Source: Sambucus nigra (Eukaryota > Streptophyta > Magnoliopsida > Dipsacales > Adoxaceae). From it: a stretch of DNA of 64,000 bases. Both the position numbers and the translations under genes were made by a program. The notes beneath the pieces are model-generated. The model made no database searches and was not told where the DNA came from. It saw only the letters and a list, made by a program, of their open reading frames with translations. Positions 11,501-23,499 of the stretch are shown one piece after another (position 1 is the stretch's first letter; every line of letters begins with the position of its first letter). The stretch is from NCBI GenBank assembly GCA_949130495.1, contig OX422211.1, forward strand, positions 535,466,017 to 535,530,016, read 5' to 3'.

Positions 11501-12932
11501 GACATCCCTTCTTAAGAAAACTACAAGCTTGCATTGCAGAGATAATACGCATGGGAGATAAGATGCTAGTTCCTTCAAAACTGAATTCTGGTTGGTTAGG
11601 AATTTGGAAAATAACTCTCTTCTTAAAACAATCCATCCTAGCATGATATGATGCTAACCAATCCATCCCCAAAATGACTTCAAAATCTCTTATGTCTAAA
11701 ACTATCAAATCAGCAAATAGTTTATGACTACTGACATTTATAGGGCAAGAATTATATACTAATGTTCCCGTTAATAACTCGACCGAAGGAGTAGAAACGT
11801 GTATGATATGATTCAAGGATTCAGGAATATTAGGAAAGCGATTAACAAAATGCATAGACACAAATGAATGGGTAGAACCAGGATCAATTAAAACTTGAAA
11901 AAGTTGTGCACATATAGAAAGTGTACCTGACACTACTGCATTAGAAGCCTTTGCATCGGAAAGATTAAAGACTCTACCTTGTCTGCCCTGATCCTTATTG
12001 TCATTAGAAGTCTTTGTTGTCGCCTTCCCTTTGTTAGGACAATCTCGCATTTTATGTCCCTTTTGGCCACACCTAAAGCAACTCCCAATCTCCAGGTAAC
12101 ACGGTCGCCCTTTATGAATATTACCACAACGTTGGCATTTATCAACATTAAAGGGTTTGTTTACTAAAGGTTTTCCTATATTAGGTATAGTCCTAAAGGG
12201 TTTGTTATTGGGGTTCCTTCCTCTTTGTTCTCCAAACTTCCTCTTCCCCTCTCTAACCTGATTATATTCTTCACTATCCTTCTCAGCTATTGTTTCCCTA
12301 GCCACCACGTCATTATATGATGTCAACTTTAGGATGGAAATTCGGCTACGAATATTCAACCTTAACCCACGTTCAAACTTCTTGGCTCTTAAAACATCGG
12401 TTATCACAACATGAGGTGCAAAACGGGATAACTCAGTAAACTTTGCCTCATATTGACTAACCGTCATATTTCCTTGAACCAGACCCATGAAGTCAGCTGC
12501 TTTTTGGTCTTGCACCGTTTCGGAAAAGTATTTCTCGTAGAAGATCACTAAGAAGTCATTCCAACCTATGGGATTATTCCTTTCCCCATGCATTCTCTTA
12601 GTCATTCTCCACCAATGTTCGACTTCACCTTCTAACATGAATGTTCCAAATAAAACCCGTTGTTCATCTGTACACTTAAGAACATCGAACATCTTTTCCA
12701 TTTGCATCACTCACTTTTCTGCTTCAGTGGGGTTAGGAGTTCCTTTAAAAGACGGCGGATTCAACTTCTTGAATTGTTCAATAGTACAACTACTTAGTTC
12801 AAGATTCCTTGGTGCTCCATTATTCACTTGATGCTCCACAATTCTTGCTAGACTTTCAATTGCCTTGTATGCACCTTCCAGTCCTTCCCTACTCGAACCA
12901 CTAGTTCCTGGAGTTAATCTTGCCTTGGTCAT
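8557..12932 (-). pseudogene. gag-pol: chromovirus gag-pol polyprotein with chromodomain (stops and frameshift)
   Basis: The start is the ATG at 12932 (MTKARLTPGTSGSS). Gag covers about 12932-12040 and ends in a [14 protein letters not shown] zinc knuckle near 12080-12039. Protease carries DPGSTHSF near 11885 (usual form D-S/T-G). RT has [21 protein letters not shown] and catalytic FIDD near 10883-10872. RNase H spans about 10427-10110. Integrase spans about 9750-9100, with the HHCC-type zinc region before it, DFVTGLPR, and QSERTIQTLED containing the catalytic Glu. A GPF block (RYIGPFEILERIG) lies at about 8905 and a chromodomain (VLWRNHSIEEATWELEDEI) at about 8645-8575, ending at TAA 8557. 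In-frame stops include TGA at 12711, TGA at 10512 and TAA at 9678; a base is missing near 9156 and TGAs follow near 8930 and 8668. Chromodomains in this family direct integration toward heterochromatin. Confidence 0.92.
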
Positions 12933-13143
12933 TTTCTACAGTCATGGCCAAACGTAATATGTATTATACTAGCCCAAGATTGCAATTTAGAAGAATAATT
13001 ATATATAAATAATTATATATATTTTAATACATGTGGAGGGTTATCACATAAGTCGGATATTTAATCCTGTATCCTATGTATGGAAACTTAAAATCTATAA
13101 CGTTCGAAACTTATGTTCAGTAGTCTACGGGTTCATAACCTAT

Positions 13144-13155
13144 GCTCTGATACCA
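13144..13155 (-). other. primer-binding site (initiator tRNA-Met) of the chromovirus
   Basis: The sense strand reads TGGTATCAGAGC, the standard complement of the 3' end of plant initiator tRNA-Met. It lies four bases from the 5' LTR border at 13160. Confidence 0.9.
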
Positions 13156-13159
13156 CCTC

Positions 13160-15180
13160 TGTCACAACCCCGACCCAAAATAGTATTAGGGAACGAGTGT
13201 CTTGACATGCCACCAAGGCAACAAATATTTCGATTTAATTGTTTCCTTAAATAAATGCAACAGATGTATTATCACATGGTTATGAATCGTAAAATACTAA
13301 AAGTAAAGGAATTACGTCATCAGAGCTTTCTAAAGGAAACTTCATATATATTAAAAGTAACAACGAGTTACAACTTAAGAGAAAATTTAAACCTTATTAC
13401 AAGAGAGCCATACATGCTCTAACTAAACATTTTACAAAAAGAGCTCTAAATGCTAAATCTTCAATATAGTCCATTTTCGTTCCGTCCGTGAGCCTAAACG
13501 TTTCCTGAAAATGGTTATTTATGCAACATCAGCTAAAAGCCGAATGAGGTTTAATCTCCAAACATTCCAGGGTTTTCAGAAAATAGATACCTATTCAAGT
13601 TAAAAGAGAAGGCATATACCTATATGGAGAGGAACTTATAGTAAATTGATATATATTTTGAAATGATAGTATATATATCACAATTGGATAGCTCAGAATA
13701 AGAAGAATGCAACAAATCAAATGTGATATTTTTTTCTTTCAATCATATCATTTTAATGGCCAAGTACACTCTAATACCATATTCTTCTACCGTATTATAC
13801 CCCGGTAGTTGAGGGTCAATCGAACGAGTTCGTCACAACGCCTTATTTAGGGCACACCAACAATAACCCAGCTGGAAAGGTCAGTCAGTAAAGAGGTCCC
13901 TTAGGACGAATCATAATTTCAATATTCAATATCCTTTTCAATAATCATTTTAATAGGTATGTTTATATGGACAAATATAAACATATCACAATTGAATCAG
14001 TCATCGGTATCACATGAATTTTGAGAATAAAAGCAGTTCACAAAATATATATAGTTTACATAATATCAAATAATCAAAATACACAAGGAATGTCAGAGTA
14101 CTCACCCAAAATGGAGGTCAAATTTACTGGTATTGGTCTTCGATAACACGTTAATCTGATAAAGATTTAAGTACACATTATAAGGTCCAGTTTATACTAT
14201 ACTAACCTCTTCTTTTAAATTACTGAATCCCTATTTGTTAACTTTTAAAACTCATTGATCGTAATTGAAGGATTCAATTCATAGTCTTTCCTCATCAGTC
14301 GGTTCCCAGTAGAGATGGAGGGTCATAGGGGCACCACTTGAATACCATCTCATCTAGACAGAACTTCACCGGGCCTGACTTTGGAATTACTTAAATGGGA
14401 TTCCATAATAACGAGCAATTTCTTTAAAAAGAATCATTTTTTAAAAGTGTAAAATTTGAAACAAGTTTATAAAATCAACTTGGATTTGTTCTAAATTTTA
14501 AGTTTTGATTAGTGAATTCTTTATTGTATTTTACCAGCATAACTACTAAGTAAACCTATAAAATAATAAATTAAAACTATAAAGATGCATTATAACATTA
14601 AGATTACCTTAAGATGAATATCCCTAAGAACTTCTTCTTAAACTTTCTTACACTTTATCTCACTATTTCTTTCTATAATTCTCAAGGAATTGGTGTGAGC
14701 ATCAAACGATCCCCAAAGGCCCTATTTATAGTTTTCCAACGATATCACGGCATTGACACGTGTCCATGCTGACCAAGCTTTTACAATGGGAGTCAGCGTT
14801 GACGTGTCGCGTAACGGAGGCATCTTGCAGTCTTATTTCACTGGACTGCGACACGTGTTTTAGCTTATCCTCTAACGACGACACGTGTACGGTGGAGGTG
14901 TCAAAACCAAGCACGAGGTGTCGAGCATGAGGTGGAAATGTATTAAGGGTATAAGGGTCATTTCGAACCTGAAGGGCATTTTGGTAATTTCACACCATAT
15001 ATTTTCAATATTTCTTATAGGTCCCTGAAAATATTTTATTTAGGAAAAGGCCCCTTTTTATTTTTCATTTTGGTCCCTGAAACTTTCTTTATTAAAACCA
15101 AGTCCCTAAAGTTTCATAAAATTATATTTTCTACCCCAAAACTTATCACTTAATTTAGGATGTGCCATAAAATCTCAATC
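13160..15180 (-). repeat. 5' LTR of the chromovirus, truncated
   Basis: Begins TGTCACAACC at 13160 and is collinear with 6246-8350. Homology ends at 15180 (AATCTCAATC), so the outer 161 bp present at 8351-8511 are missing. It retains the TATA box at 14721 and ACACGTGT motifs at 14756, 14851 and 14881. Confidence 0.9.
14756..14888 (-). promoter_or_regulatory. G-box/ABRE array in the 5' LTR
   Basis: ACACGTGT lies at 14756, 14851 and 14881, with ACGTGTC at 14802. The last two palindromes are 30 bp apart. This is the 5' LTR counterpart of 7896-8058 with one 30-bp unit fewer. Confidence 0.65.
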
Positions 15181-15284
15181 AAACTCGTAGAGGGGCCTAA
15201 TGCCTTAGGTTTGTAGTTTTGCTTATCATTAAGCCCCCCATTAGGTACTAAGATCTCTGAGCTTCGAAAAATTTTGCATCTTGG

Positions 15285-15700
15285 AGTATTATAAGGGTCA
15301 GAAGACATTTGAGCATAGAAATGTTTTAATCTAAAGTCCCCCAAAGGGTTATAAAACCTCTGAACTTTGGTAGGTTTGAAAACTGACGTCCTTATAAGGA
15401 TTCCAAGTCCTCCAAACTTAGTAAATTTGTAACTTGAAGTCCCACAAAGGGTCCTAAGACCTATGAACTTAGGTAAACTTGAATCTAAAGTCCCACAAAG
15501 GATCCTAAGACATTTGAACTTGGAAAGTTTGAAATTGTTCGTGCTTATAAGGGTCCTAAGACTTATGGATTGAGAAAAGATTTGAAATTTAAAGTCCTTG
15601 TAAGGGCTTGAGACCTCCCAACTAAAACAAAATTGAGGTTCATATTGGGTTAAAAGGCCTCTGAAGAGGATGTTTTAACGTTCCACAAATGGTCCTGAGA
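15285..15700. repeat. degenerate 51-53 bp tandem repeat
   Basis: The word GTCC/GTGC followed by an ANAAGG-like motif recurs at 15336, 15388, 15439, 15490, 15541 and 15594, a step of 51-53 bp. A consensus around TTGAATCTAAAGTCCCACAA is recognisable but copies are strongly diverged. It begins about 100 bp after the truncated chromovirus LTR. No coding potential is visible. Confidence 0.75.
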
Positions 15701-15959
15701 CCCCTGAACCTTTGGCCTTACACCTTCGCCCTATTAAAAACTGGAGTTTTGGTCAATTTTTGGTATTTTTCACATTTATCCCCCTTTCCCCCAGAAAAAA
15801 TTGAGAAATTTTCCTTAAACATTTTCAAAAATTAGGTCTGAGGGGTGTAAGGTTTCGGCGCCTTCTTGTATAATTTCGTGGTAAAAAAAATATTTTGGTG
15901 TAAGGAAATAGGTTATCCTTAAACCTTAGCCTTTTGGAATTATGGGTGAAAATATCAAT

Positions 15960-16280
15960 AATCCCCTTAGTCTTTAATAGTCCGCAAACCTTTGACTATA
16001 TGTTTTTAGTTTGCTTAAACCTAAGGACTACAATATTTTTGGGTCATAAGACCTTTGACTATTAGTTTTAAGACAAGGATGAAATCCTTTTAACTTAGAT
16101 GTTGGGTCTTCAGACCTTAACTTAACCCTAGAGCCAAGGCTAAAATCCTTGTAACTCCTTATTTTGTGTCTTTAGACCTTGATTTTAGTTTTGAGCCAAT
16201 GCTAAAATCCCTGCAACTTGATTTGTGGGTCACAAGACCCTTTTTTAAAGCCAAGGTTGAATTCCTTATAGTTCTTAGAG
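15960..16280. repeat. degenerate 61-bp tandem repeat
   Basis: The core AAATCC, preceded by a GAGCCAAGGCT-like word, occurs at 16082, 16143 and 16205, and a weaker copy lies near 16260. The remaining DNA to 17300 shows no gene, no LTR and no clear repeat. Confidence 0.6.
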
Positions 16281-17291
16281 AACACGTATACATAACACAT
16301 CATGGGAAACAAAAGCTTTATTTCATTGAATACATTAGTGGTAGTATTTTTAGAGCCACTGCATCTCGAATTGATCAAGCGTTGTTTTAGGTCTCCATAA
16401 CAATTGAAAACAATAAAAAAAGGATGAAAACTCCACTTATACTTGGCTTTTAGAATATGCCCCTAATGGGGCCATAATACATCACAAGGAGATCGAGAAA
16501 AGCCATTGTACTATTCCTATCGCACCTTATTAGATGTTGAACGACACTATATACCCATTGAGAATCTAACACTCGCCTTAGTTATGACCTTATGGAAGTT
16601 AATATTATTTTGATGCCCACACCATAATTGTATGAAATCATATGCTTTAAACGAAGTTATAACTAAGCCCAGCGATTCAAATGGGATGATTAGCGATGGT
16701 ACAGTTTACGGTAAACGAGGAATTCATCTCACACGCTCTTAATGGGATAAGTTTGATAAGTTATTGATGAGGCCACGTCGAGGTTTGATTATACATAGAG
16801 AACCATATCAATATTATTTAAGACCATCCATTTAGTAAATCACGGCTCACACCTCACAAGAACTATGTCTCTATAAGATATGATATATTGGTATTTCTCA
16901 TTTTTATAGATATTTTGGATGAAAATGCATTTGAGACTATCTGTCCATAATTGTTTATCTTTGTTTAATGAAAGAATATATTTTCCCAAAAATGAAAGTA
17001 AAAAGATTTTCTTAGTAGGCCTACAAGAAAATTGTAGAACCCTTTTGTATAAACTCATATGTCACCAAATAATGATGAAAAGAAGGAATGATAAACATTA
17101 AACGGGTGGTATCAGGTCATTATTGATTGATATCATGTCAATTTATTCGAATTCATGTCACTAATTAAAAATGGCGAAAATAAAAGATAAAACATTAAAA
17201 GCTTGGCACCACATGACAATTGATTAATGTCACATAAATTTGTATAAATTTTTTTGTATAACTTGTTTGTAAGAGTACACTACAAATTTAT
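16281..17291. other. non-coding stretch without recognised features
   Basis: AT-rich sequence with only short random open frames. I see no transposon termini, RNA gene or conserved protein segment here. Confidence 0.5.
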
Positions 17292-17300
17292 GTTATGAAA

Positions 17301-18360
17301 GGGTGGTGCTAAATGTACCACCAAAATTTATAGTAAGCACCACTGCATGCTTTAAAATAATTGTACATTTTTAGGGGTGTTAATTATTTTCGAACTTCTA
17401 AATTTTTTGATTTTCAATCCGAATTTTTTCGACGTTGGTATCATTTTAATTTTTTCAATCCGAAGTTTTTCAATTTTTAAATTTTCCAAAAAATTGGAAT
17501 GGAAGTGGAAATCAAATATAAATTTCGAATTTTTGAAATAATAATATTTTTATTTATTTTAATACTTTTTTACTTGTTGTTTTTACTACCCTTATTTATA
17601 TAAAAATTTTATTATTTATTAGTTTAATCAGGATCCTCCTTTTAAAATAATCCTAACCATCACGGGATATTATTAAGAACAAACAATAACTTTTTACTTT
17701 GATCTATTCATTGATTAATGTATATAACCTAAAGAGAGCATCCTTGCATTTGGACTTTTACTAGCTAGTGTACAACTCAAACATAAAACACGTAAACCAA
17801 AGTAAATCTTTAGAAAAATTATTTATTTAAACCTATTGCAGAAGCTAACTTTGTTCATGCATGTAAATTGGCCACACTTAATTATATAAATGCTTTCCAT
17901 AAGATTGGTAGTTTTGCTTGATTATAACCTACTTAAATCATCTTGGTTTAAAACTGTTGACACACTTTTGAAGTTTTCAGTATCATTAAGGTCAAACTCC
18001 AGTTCATACACAAAGGTTCATTACCATTTCAAACTAAAATAATCTCCAAAGGTCTCAAAATAAACAATATAATACGGGAATTTGATAGCCTCGAAATACA
18101 TGTTTTGAAAATTTTCTGAATTGTGACTTCGAGTTTTCCAAAAAAAATTCGAAAAATAAAATTTTCAAATATTCCGAATCACCCGAATTAGAAAAAAAAT
18201 GATTTTTCGATTTTTTTTTTGGAAATGATTTTAAAATTTTGATTTTTTTTTCCGAACGCCCCTATTTCAATTCGATCTGGCCGAAACACACCTCTATACA
18301 TTGTGTTTAAAAATGTTGTACAGTGGTGCCGGTTAAAAAATTTGGTGGTGAACACCACCC
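17301..18360. mobile_element. non-autonomous Mutator-like element (MULE) with 9-bp target duplication
   Basis: Both ends carry inverted copies of a roughly 70-bp terminal repeat. The left begins GGGTGGTGCTAAATG and contains ACCACCAAAATTT and GCACCACTG. The right end, read inward on the other strand, begins GGGTGGTGTTCACCACC and has the same words in order. The element is flanked by a perfect 9-bp duplication, GTTATGAAA (17292-17300 and 18361-18369), the hallmark length for the Mutator superfamily. The 1060-bp interior is AT-rich and has no transposase. Confidence 0.88.
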
Positions 18361-18369
18361 GTTATGAAA

Positions 18370-20101
18370 ATATACAGATATTTTTTACGAAAATACACGC
18401 AACTTTAGACAGGTACAAACAAATTAGTAAATATATCTTTCTAAAAGCGATGATTTTTTTGTGTACTCTGCTCGACGAGTACAAGCTACCCTAAACTATC
18501 TCCTAAATCCAGTGGGCTTCTCTCATTATTATGAGAGGGTGTATGTTATTGACTACGGGTATTATTAAGGGACTTTAGTATATATTTTTAAAAATTGTAA
18601 ATTTAAGTGTCCGAAAATAATGAAAGAATGGCTAAATTATGAAAGTCCCTTGAATAACTAATGGGGTAAAAAGAAAACTAAAGTAGAAAAAAAAAGGGGG
18701 ATGATCATTTTGACATAACTCTCAAATTTTAATGTCTCGTTTGACTTATTTTCTCGTTTTCATAATCTTTTAGCATTATCATCAATATAGGAGGTTAAGT
18801 CTAATTTAATACATTATAAATAAAGGTAATGTGAAATAAATCTTTAAACTTTATCATTTATTTTTATATAATATTTTGAGATAAGTCCTTAGATAGGGAG
18901 TTATATCAAATTATCATTATCATCATTATTGTATTAATTTCCTGCGAAGTTATATAAAATAAATTAAGAAATTGAGACTTAAAGTCAAATATAAAAAAGA
19001 AGCGTACAAAAAATAAGAATGCGAGGGAGAAAATGGAAGCGACCGCCCAAAACAAGTCATGAGTCGAGCCGAATTGAAGGGTGTTCGAGTTTGGTTTGGT
19101 GACAGTTGGAGTGGGGTCAGCGTCACAGCTGTAGCATTGTCACATTCTGAGTTCCAAGATTGGGACAGGGGCAAAGTGGTCCCCAAAATAAACCCAGAGA
19201 GAGAGGGGAGGGAGGTTAGACTCTTGTCCCTTTCATGATGCCGATATATGAATATGCTACGCTCATCTTTCTTTTTCCTTTCCCCTTTTTCTCATCTCAT
19301 TCATTTTTCTCCTTTTTTGCATGCCTCTCTCTGCCTCTTATCTTCTTAATCAACATACTCAATTAACGTTCTAATTAATTATTTACAAAGAATGTCAATC
19401 TTTTTTAATCACACACAAAGGGCCCCTCTTATTTATTCACAAACCAAACTAAAAATAAAAAACATCTTTATTATTAATGAAAGTATCTTAAAAACAAACC
19501 TTTGTATCGATTTTAACACTGTTATGCAAGATCTAAAAAACTTATCAATTCATTTTCGGTCATTTAAAATTCGGGTCCACCACAAGACGGCCACTTTTCT
19601 TGCATCCCTTCAAGATGAGTTTTAGTTACATGCAGTTGAAAGTGAAGGCAGACAATATTCATAGGATGATATGATTAATAACCAGCATAAGACAAAAAGA
19701 GAAAGAAATGGACCCGGTCTAAATGCAAGGGCCCTATTACGCATATTATTTCATCACGTGAATTCGTTCATTTTGAATTTGTGAATGGTAAATAAGTGAA
19801 TTTGAGATGAGTTTAAATATAATTTTACGCAATATTTAATAATTTTAAATTGATGTTAAGATTTTATGAAAATAAATAAATAAATCAAACAAATTAAGAG
19901 AAAGACGGGGAGAGGAAAAGGAAGAGAAAGAGAGAAAGGAGCACGCATTTTATATGATTCCTATATCAAATGGATACATTTCATATTTTTTGTTAAATAA
20001 TTTAATTTCAGATTTTACGCATGAGTTAAAATGGAACGATTAATGAATTATTTCATTAATAAAACCAAACATACTTATTGGGTCAATTTGTAAATTGGCC
20101 A
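18370..20101. other. non-coding intergenic stretch
   Basis: Low-complexity AT-rich sequence with a pyrimidine-rich patch near 19230-19350 and purine-rich patches near 19890-19940. A 78-codon minus-strand frame at 18950-19186 has no recognisable domain. I see nothing I would call a gene. Confidence 0.5.
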
Positions 20102-20110
20102 ATTTATTAA

Positions 20111-20324
20111 GGGACATATACCAAATGGTCCCTCGAACTTTTTTTTAATACACATTTAGTCCAAGCTTTTTTATTTTGCACAAAAAAATCATTCACCATG
20201 CCAAAAAAGGCTTTATCATGGCGCGAGCACGGAGCTTTAAAGATAAGACTTTTTGGTACAAAATAAAAGGCTTGAACTAAATATGTATTAAAAAATGTTT
20301 GAGGGACTTTTTGGTATTTGATCC
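20111..20324. mobile_element. Mutator-type MITE (214 bp) with 9-bp target duplication
   Basis: The segment is a fold-back. The left arm starts GGGACATATACCAAATGG and the right arm read inward starts GGATCAAATACCAAAAAG. The arms continue to match (TCCCTC-GAAC, TTTTAATACA-ATTTAGT, CAAGC, TTTTATTTTG) for about 70 bp. A perfect 9-bp duplication, ATTTATTAA, flanks it at 20102-20110 and 20325-20333. No coding capacity. Confidence 0.88.
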
Positions 20325-20528
20325 ATTTATTAATGCGTCAATTTATAATTTTGGAACAACTAAACGAGACCTACATAAATTGGGTAGTCAAGATTATCTT
20401 TTTGTTATTATTATTATTGAAAGTACTAAGAGAATTCACAACAATGGATGTTATAAATTACTAAAACCACCAAATTTCTTTCATTGATTACCATTCATCA
20501 GAACAAAATTCCGCTAAGATGATGGTTA

Positions 20529-22086
20529 GGGGTGGTTATCGGTCGGTTCGGTCGGTATTTAGCTTATATCAATATCAGATCAATTTTTTTCGATGCGTTC
20601 AGTTTCGGTATGATTAATTTTTGGTTTCTCAAAAATCCTTACCAATACCAAACCATTCGGTATTTTGATTTTTTGCGGTATTTTCAGTAAATTTTACTTT
20701 CGGTATTTTTTTCCGGATTTTTAGTTCGGTTTCCTTAGTTTTTTGCTTATTTTTTATTAATTATTTTTTTGCTATTTTAAATTTTAAATGCAATATATAT
20801 AAACTAACACATAAACTAAATATATGTTGTACGGCGTACACATAAATTATTCAATAACTTGGGTGTAGAATCAGGGCAGATGCACGTTAGGACGAACTGG
20901 GGCGGCCGCCCCAGTTCAGATTTGAAAAATAAATTACGATTAGTCCAGTCATTTGGGTATAGAGCTAACGCCTCTCTCTCCGATAATCTCAATTCTCCCT
21001 CTCCCATCGCCCAACTCCAAGTGTAATTCTCCATTTCCAGATTTATAAAACCTTACTTTTATATCTTTTTTTTAATTTTATTTTCCACTACTTATTTGTT
21101 GGTGGTTTTAGGCGTTGAATATTAATTGGTTCAAAAAGAAACCAAATAGGGACAGTGAGGTACTTATTCACATGTTCTTCAACCCTACTACTTTTGAATT
21201 TAGTATGTTCATAGAGTCTTAGAAATGATTGATTTCTAGTAAATCTGGTTGAGCTTTCTATTTCCCTTAATGGATATATTTTTTATATCATATATTATAA
21301 GTGATCAATTTTTATAAAATACGAGAAATAAAAATAACCCATGGCAGGGTTTTGTAGAGATTCAATGGGGTCTTCATCAAGCTGTTTCTGTTCCATCAGG
21401 TGTGCTTGGGTTGAACCTTAATGGTGCCAGGTGAGTTAACTCATCTTCGTACTTCATATTAAGCAAAATCCAGTTGTTATCACTATTAAAATTTGGGTAT
21501 TGTGAATATTTATTAAGCGTTGTTTATTTCTTGAAATTAATTAAGTATTGTTAATAATGATTGAGAAGAGTTGTTTGGATATTATAAAGCTATAATTTGT
21601 ATAAAACTCAAAATAATTCAAAGAAAATAGCCTCGGGGGCTCCTACCCCCAAACCCGCAGCACCACTCGAAACTTTTGCTTCCCTTGACCAAAAATCTTG
21701 GATTCGTCATCATGAAGAACTGAATTACTCGCATAAAAATTGAAAATAATTCATCTCGAACGCAAAATAAATTAATAATCATGTGTTCTTAACTTGAGAA
21801 ACTTATATACTTTCTAAATATAAAAATACTATTCACTTTGATATTAACTTTTGTGATAAATGAATTCAACTAGTGATATAAATTCAAAAATATAATATAA
21901 ATTTTGTATTTTTGTCATATTCAATGGTATTTGGGATGGTAATTTCGGTATTTGATTTTGATACGATAATTTCGGTAAATTGATTTTTTAAATTTTGTAA
22001 ATCAAAACCAACCATTAAAATTTCGATTATTTTGATTTTGATAAATTCGATTTGCGGTACAATAAAAATTCGTATCATAACCGCCC
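20529..22086. mobile_element. putative DNA transposon with short inverted ends (PIF/Harbinger-like?)
   Basis: The left end reads GGGGTGGTTATCGG; the right end read inward is GGGCGGTTATGATACG. The inner flanks share further inverted similarity (GGT/GATT-rich words near 20560-20680 and 21900-22060). A possible TTA target duplication lies at 20526-20528 and 22087-22089, which fits PIF/Harbinger, but a 3-bp match is weak evidence and hAT is not excluded. No transposase frame is visible. Confidence 0.42.
20894..20917. repeat. 24-bp perfect GC-rich palindrome
   Basis: GAACTGGGGCGG is followed immediately by its exact reverse complement, centred on a NotI-type GCGGCCGC. It stands out in strongly AT-rich DNA. 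Function unknown. Confidence 0.9.
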
Positions 22087-23499
22087 TTAATGATAGTAAT
22101 GTTGAATGTTTAGGAAAGGAGTTTGCATTCCTACTAACTCCATTAGTTTGTGATAAGTTACCACCAACTAATGAAGTTCCTATAAAATTAATTGTATAAG
22201 TTTTTTTACTCAAATAAACACCAAGGGTTTTGGCTAATTTTTGGTATGAAGTTAAGTTTTTGCACCACCATCCAATTGCTACAAACAAGTGCCATTTAAA
22301 TATGGGTGTGCTATGATGACACATAAAATCGACACATTTGATACGATATATTAATGTGTCACATTTTTATTGATTTGTGTTCAGACTTCACACGGATCCA
22401 ACAACAGTAAAATTGAAATACAAATCAATACAAATACAACAAATTAATGTATCACACCAAAATATATTAATTTTACTTAGTGCACCTAAAATTATACTTA
22501 AAATATACTCCTCCCACGTATTGAGGTACAAAATTACTTATTAAGTTGTTGCCTTGCTTCTTTTCTATCGTGCTACCACCAACCAAATTTTGTAAAGAGC
22601 ATGCTTGTTTTTATCATTATTGCCTGTCGCAATATATATTTTGAAAACTCCAAAAGAGAACAAATGGTACAATATGTTTAGACAGAAGGAAGCAAGATTG
22701 TCATAGACTACCTAGAGCTGTTATATCTGGTGACAATGATTCCTCGGACGCTGTTTACAAGGTTCAGAAATACAGAGAAAATGAAATTAATGGAGGCCAG
22801 GGTAAGAACCTAGTGTCCTGGTCCTGTTGGGCCCTGATTGGGCTTTGATTTAGCCCATTTTTGGTATCCTATGTAGGGTCTCGTCTTTTTGGTTCGAGTG
22901 TTTTAAGGGGAATTTTAGATACACTAATAAGTTTAGAGGTCCACGTCTAACATAAGTGTAAATCAAATAATCGTAAATAATGTCGAGTTATAATATTGGA
23001 AGTTAATGAGAGTTAATTAATGTTTAGCCCATAAAAAGTAGATCATTTAATGTGCAATTCAACATATTTTCAGATTGAGCACTAAAAGTCAGGGCATTAA
23101 CATTGACCACTTCCTCATTTTTCATTTAATATTAGATTGTGTTTGATTGACATAGAAAAATTTTCATGAAAAATAGTTGTTTTGATTCATGTTTTGTTTT
23201 TATAGTACCTTGATTGTGAATGTTTAATGTAAGAACAATATACATCCACATTACAAGTTCCCCATCTCAAACTTCATTTTTAATGAAAAATATTTCTTAT
23301 TTACCCACCAAATAATTGATTTTCATGGCAAATAAAAAAAGTAAAACCCAAAACTCATATGTTTTTTCACTCATTTTCCAACTTCTCATCCAAATGAACT
23401 ATTTTCAACGCATTTTCAATCTTTGCAATCAAACACACCCTTAGTGTTTAATTTTTCATTAATTGATGGCTATGACTAAATATATCTTATACTAAATCA

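Larger units (their letters stand above)
6246..15180 (-). mobile_element. Ty3/gypsy chromovirus (Tekay-like) LTR retrotransposon
   Basis: This minus-strand element has its 3' LTR at 6246-8511, a polypurine tract, gag-pol with a terminal chromodomain at 8557-12932, a primer-binding site at 13144-13155 and its 5' LTR at 13160-15180. The domain order protease-RT-RNase H-integrase-chromodomain and the CX2CX4HX4C zinc knuckle place it among Tekay/Del chromoviruses. The 5' LTR lacks about the first 161 bp in sense orientation, so no target duplication can be matched; the bases before 6246 are GGATT. Multiple stops and at least one frameshift make it non-functional. Confidence 0.93.

Noticed and set aside
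18950..19186. 78-codon minus-strand frame near a pyrimidine-rich, promoter-like patch
   Set aside because: No recognisable domain, no downstream exon, and composition typical of chance frames.
20880..21720. A separate hAT element starting at CAGGGCAG near 20873
   Set aside because: No matching inverted end and no 8-bp duplication could be found.
21884..22324. 146-codon minus-strand frame
   Set aside because: Crosses the right end of the putative DNA transposon and is low in complexity; no domain.
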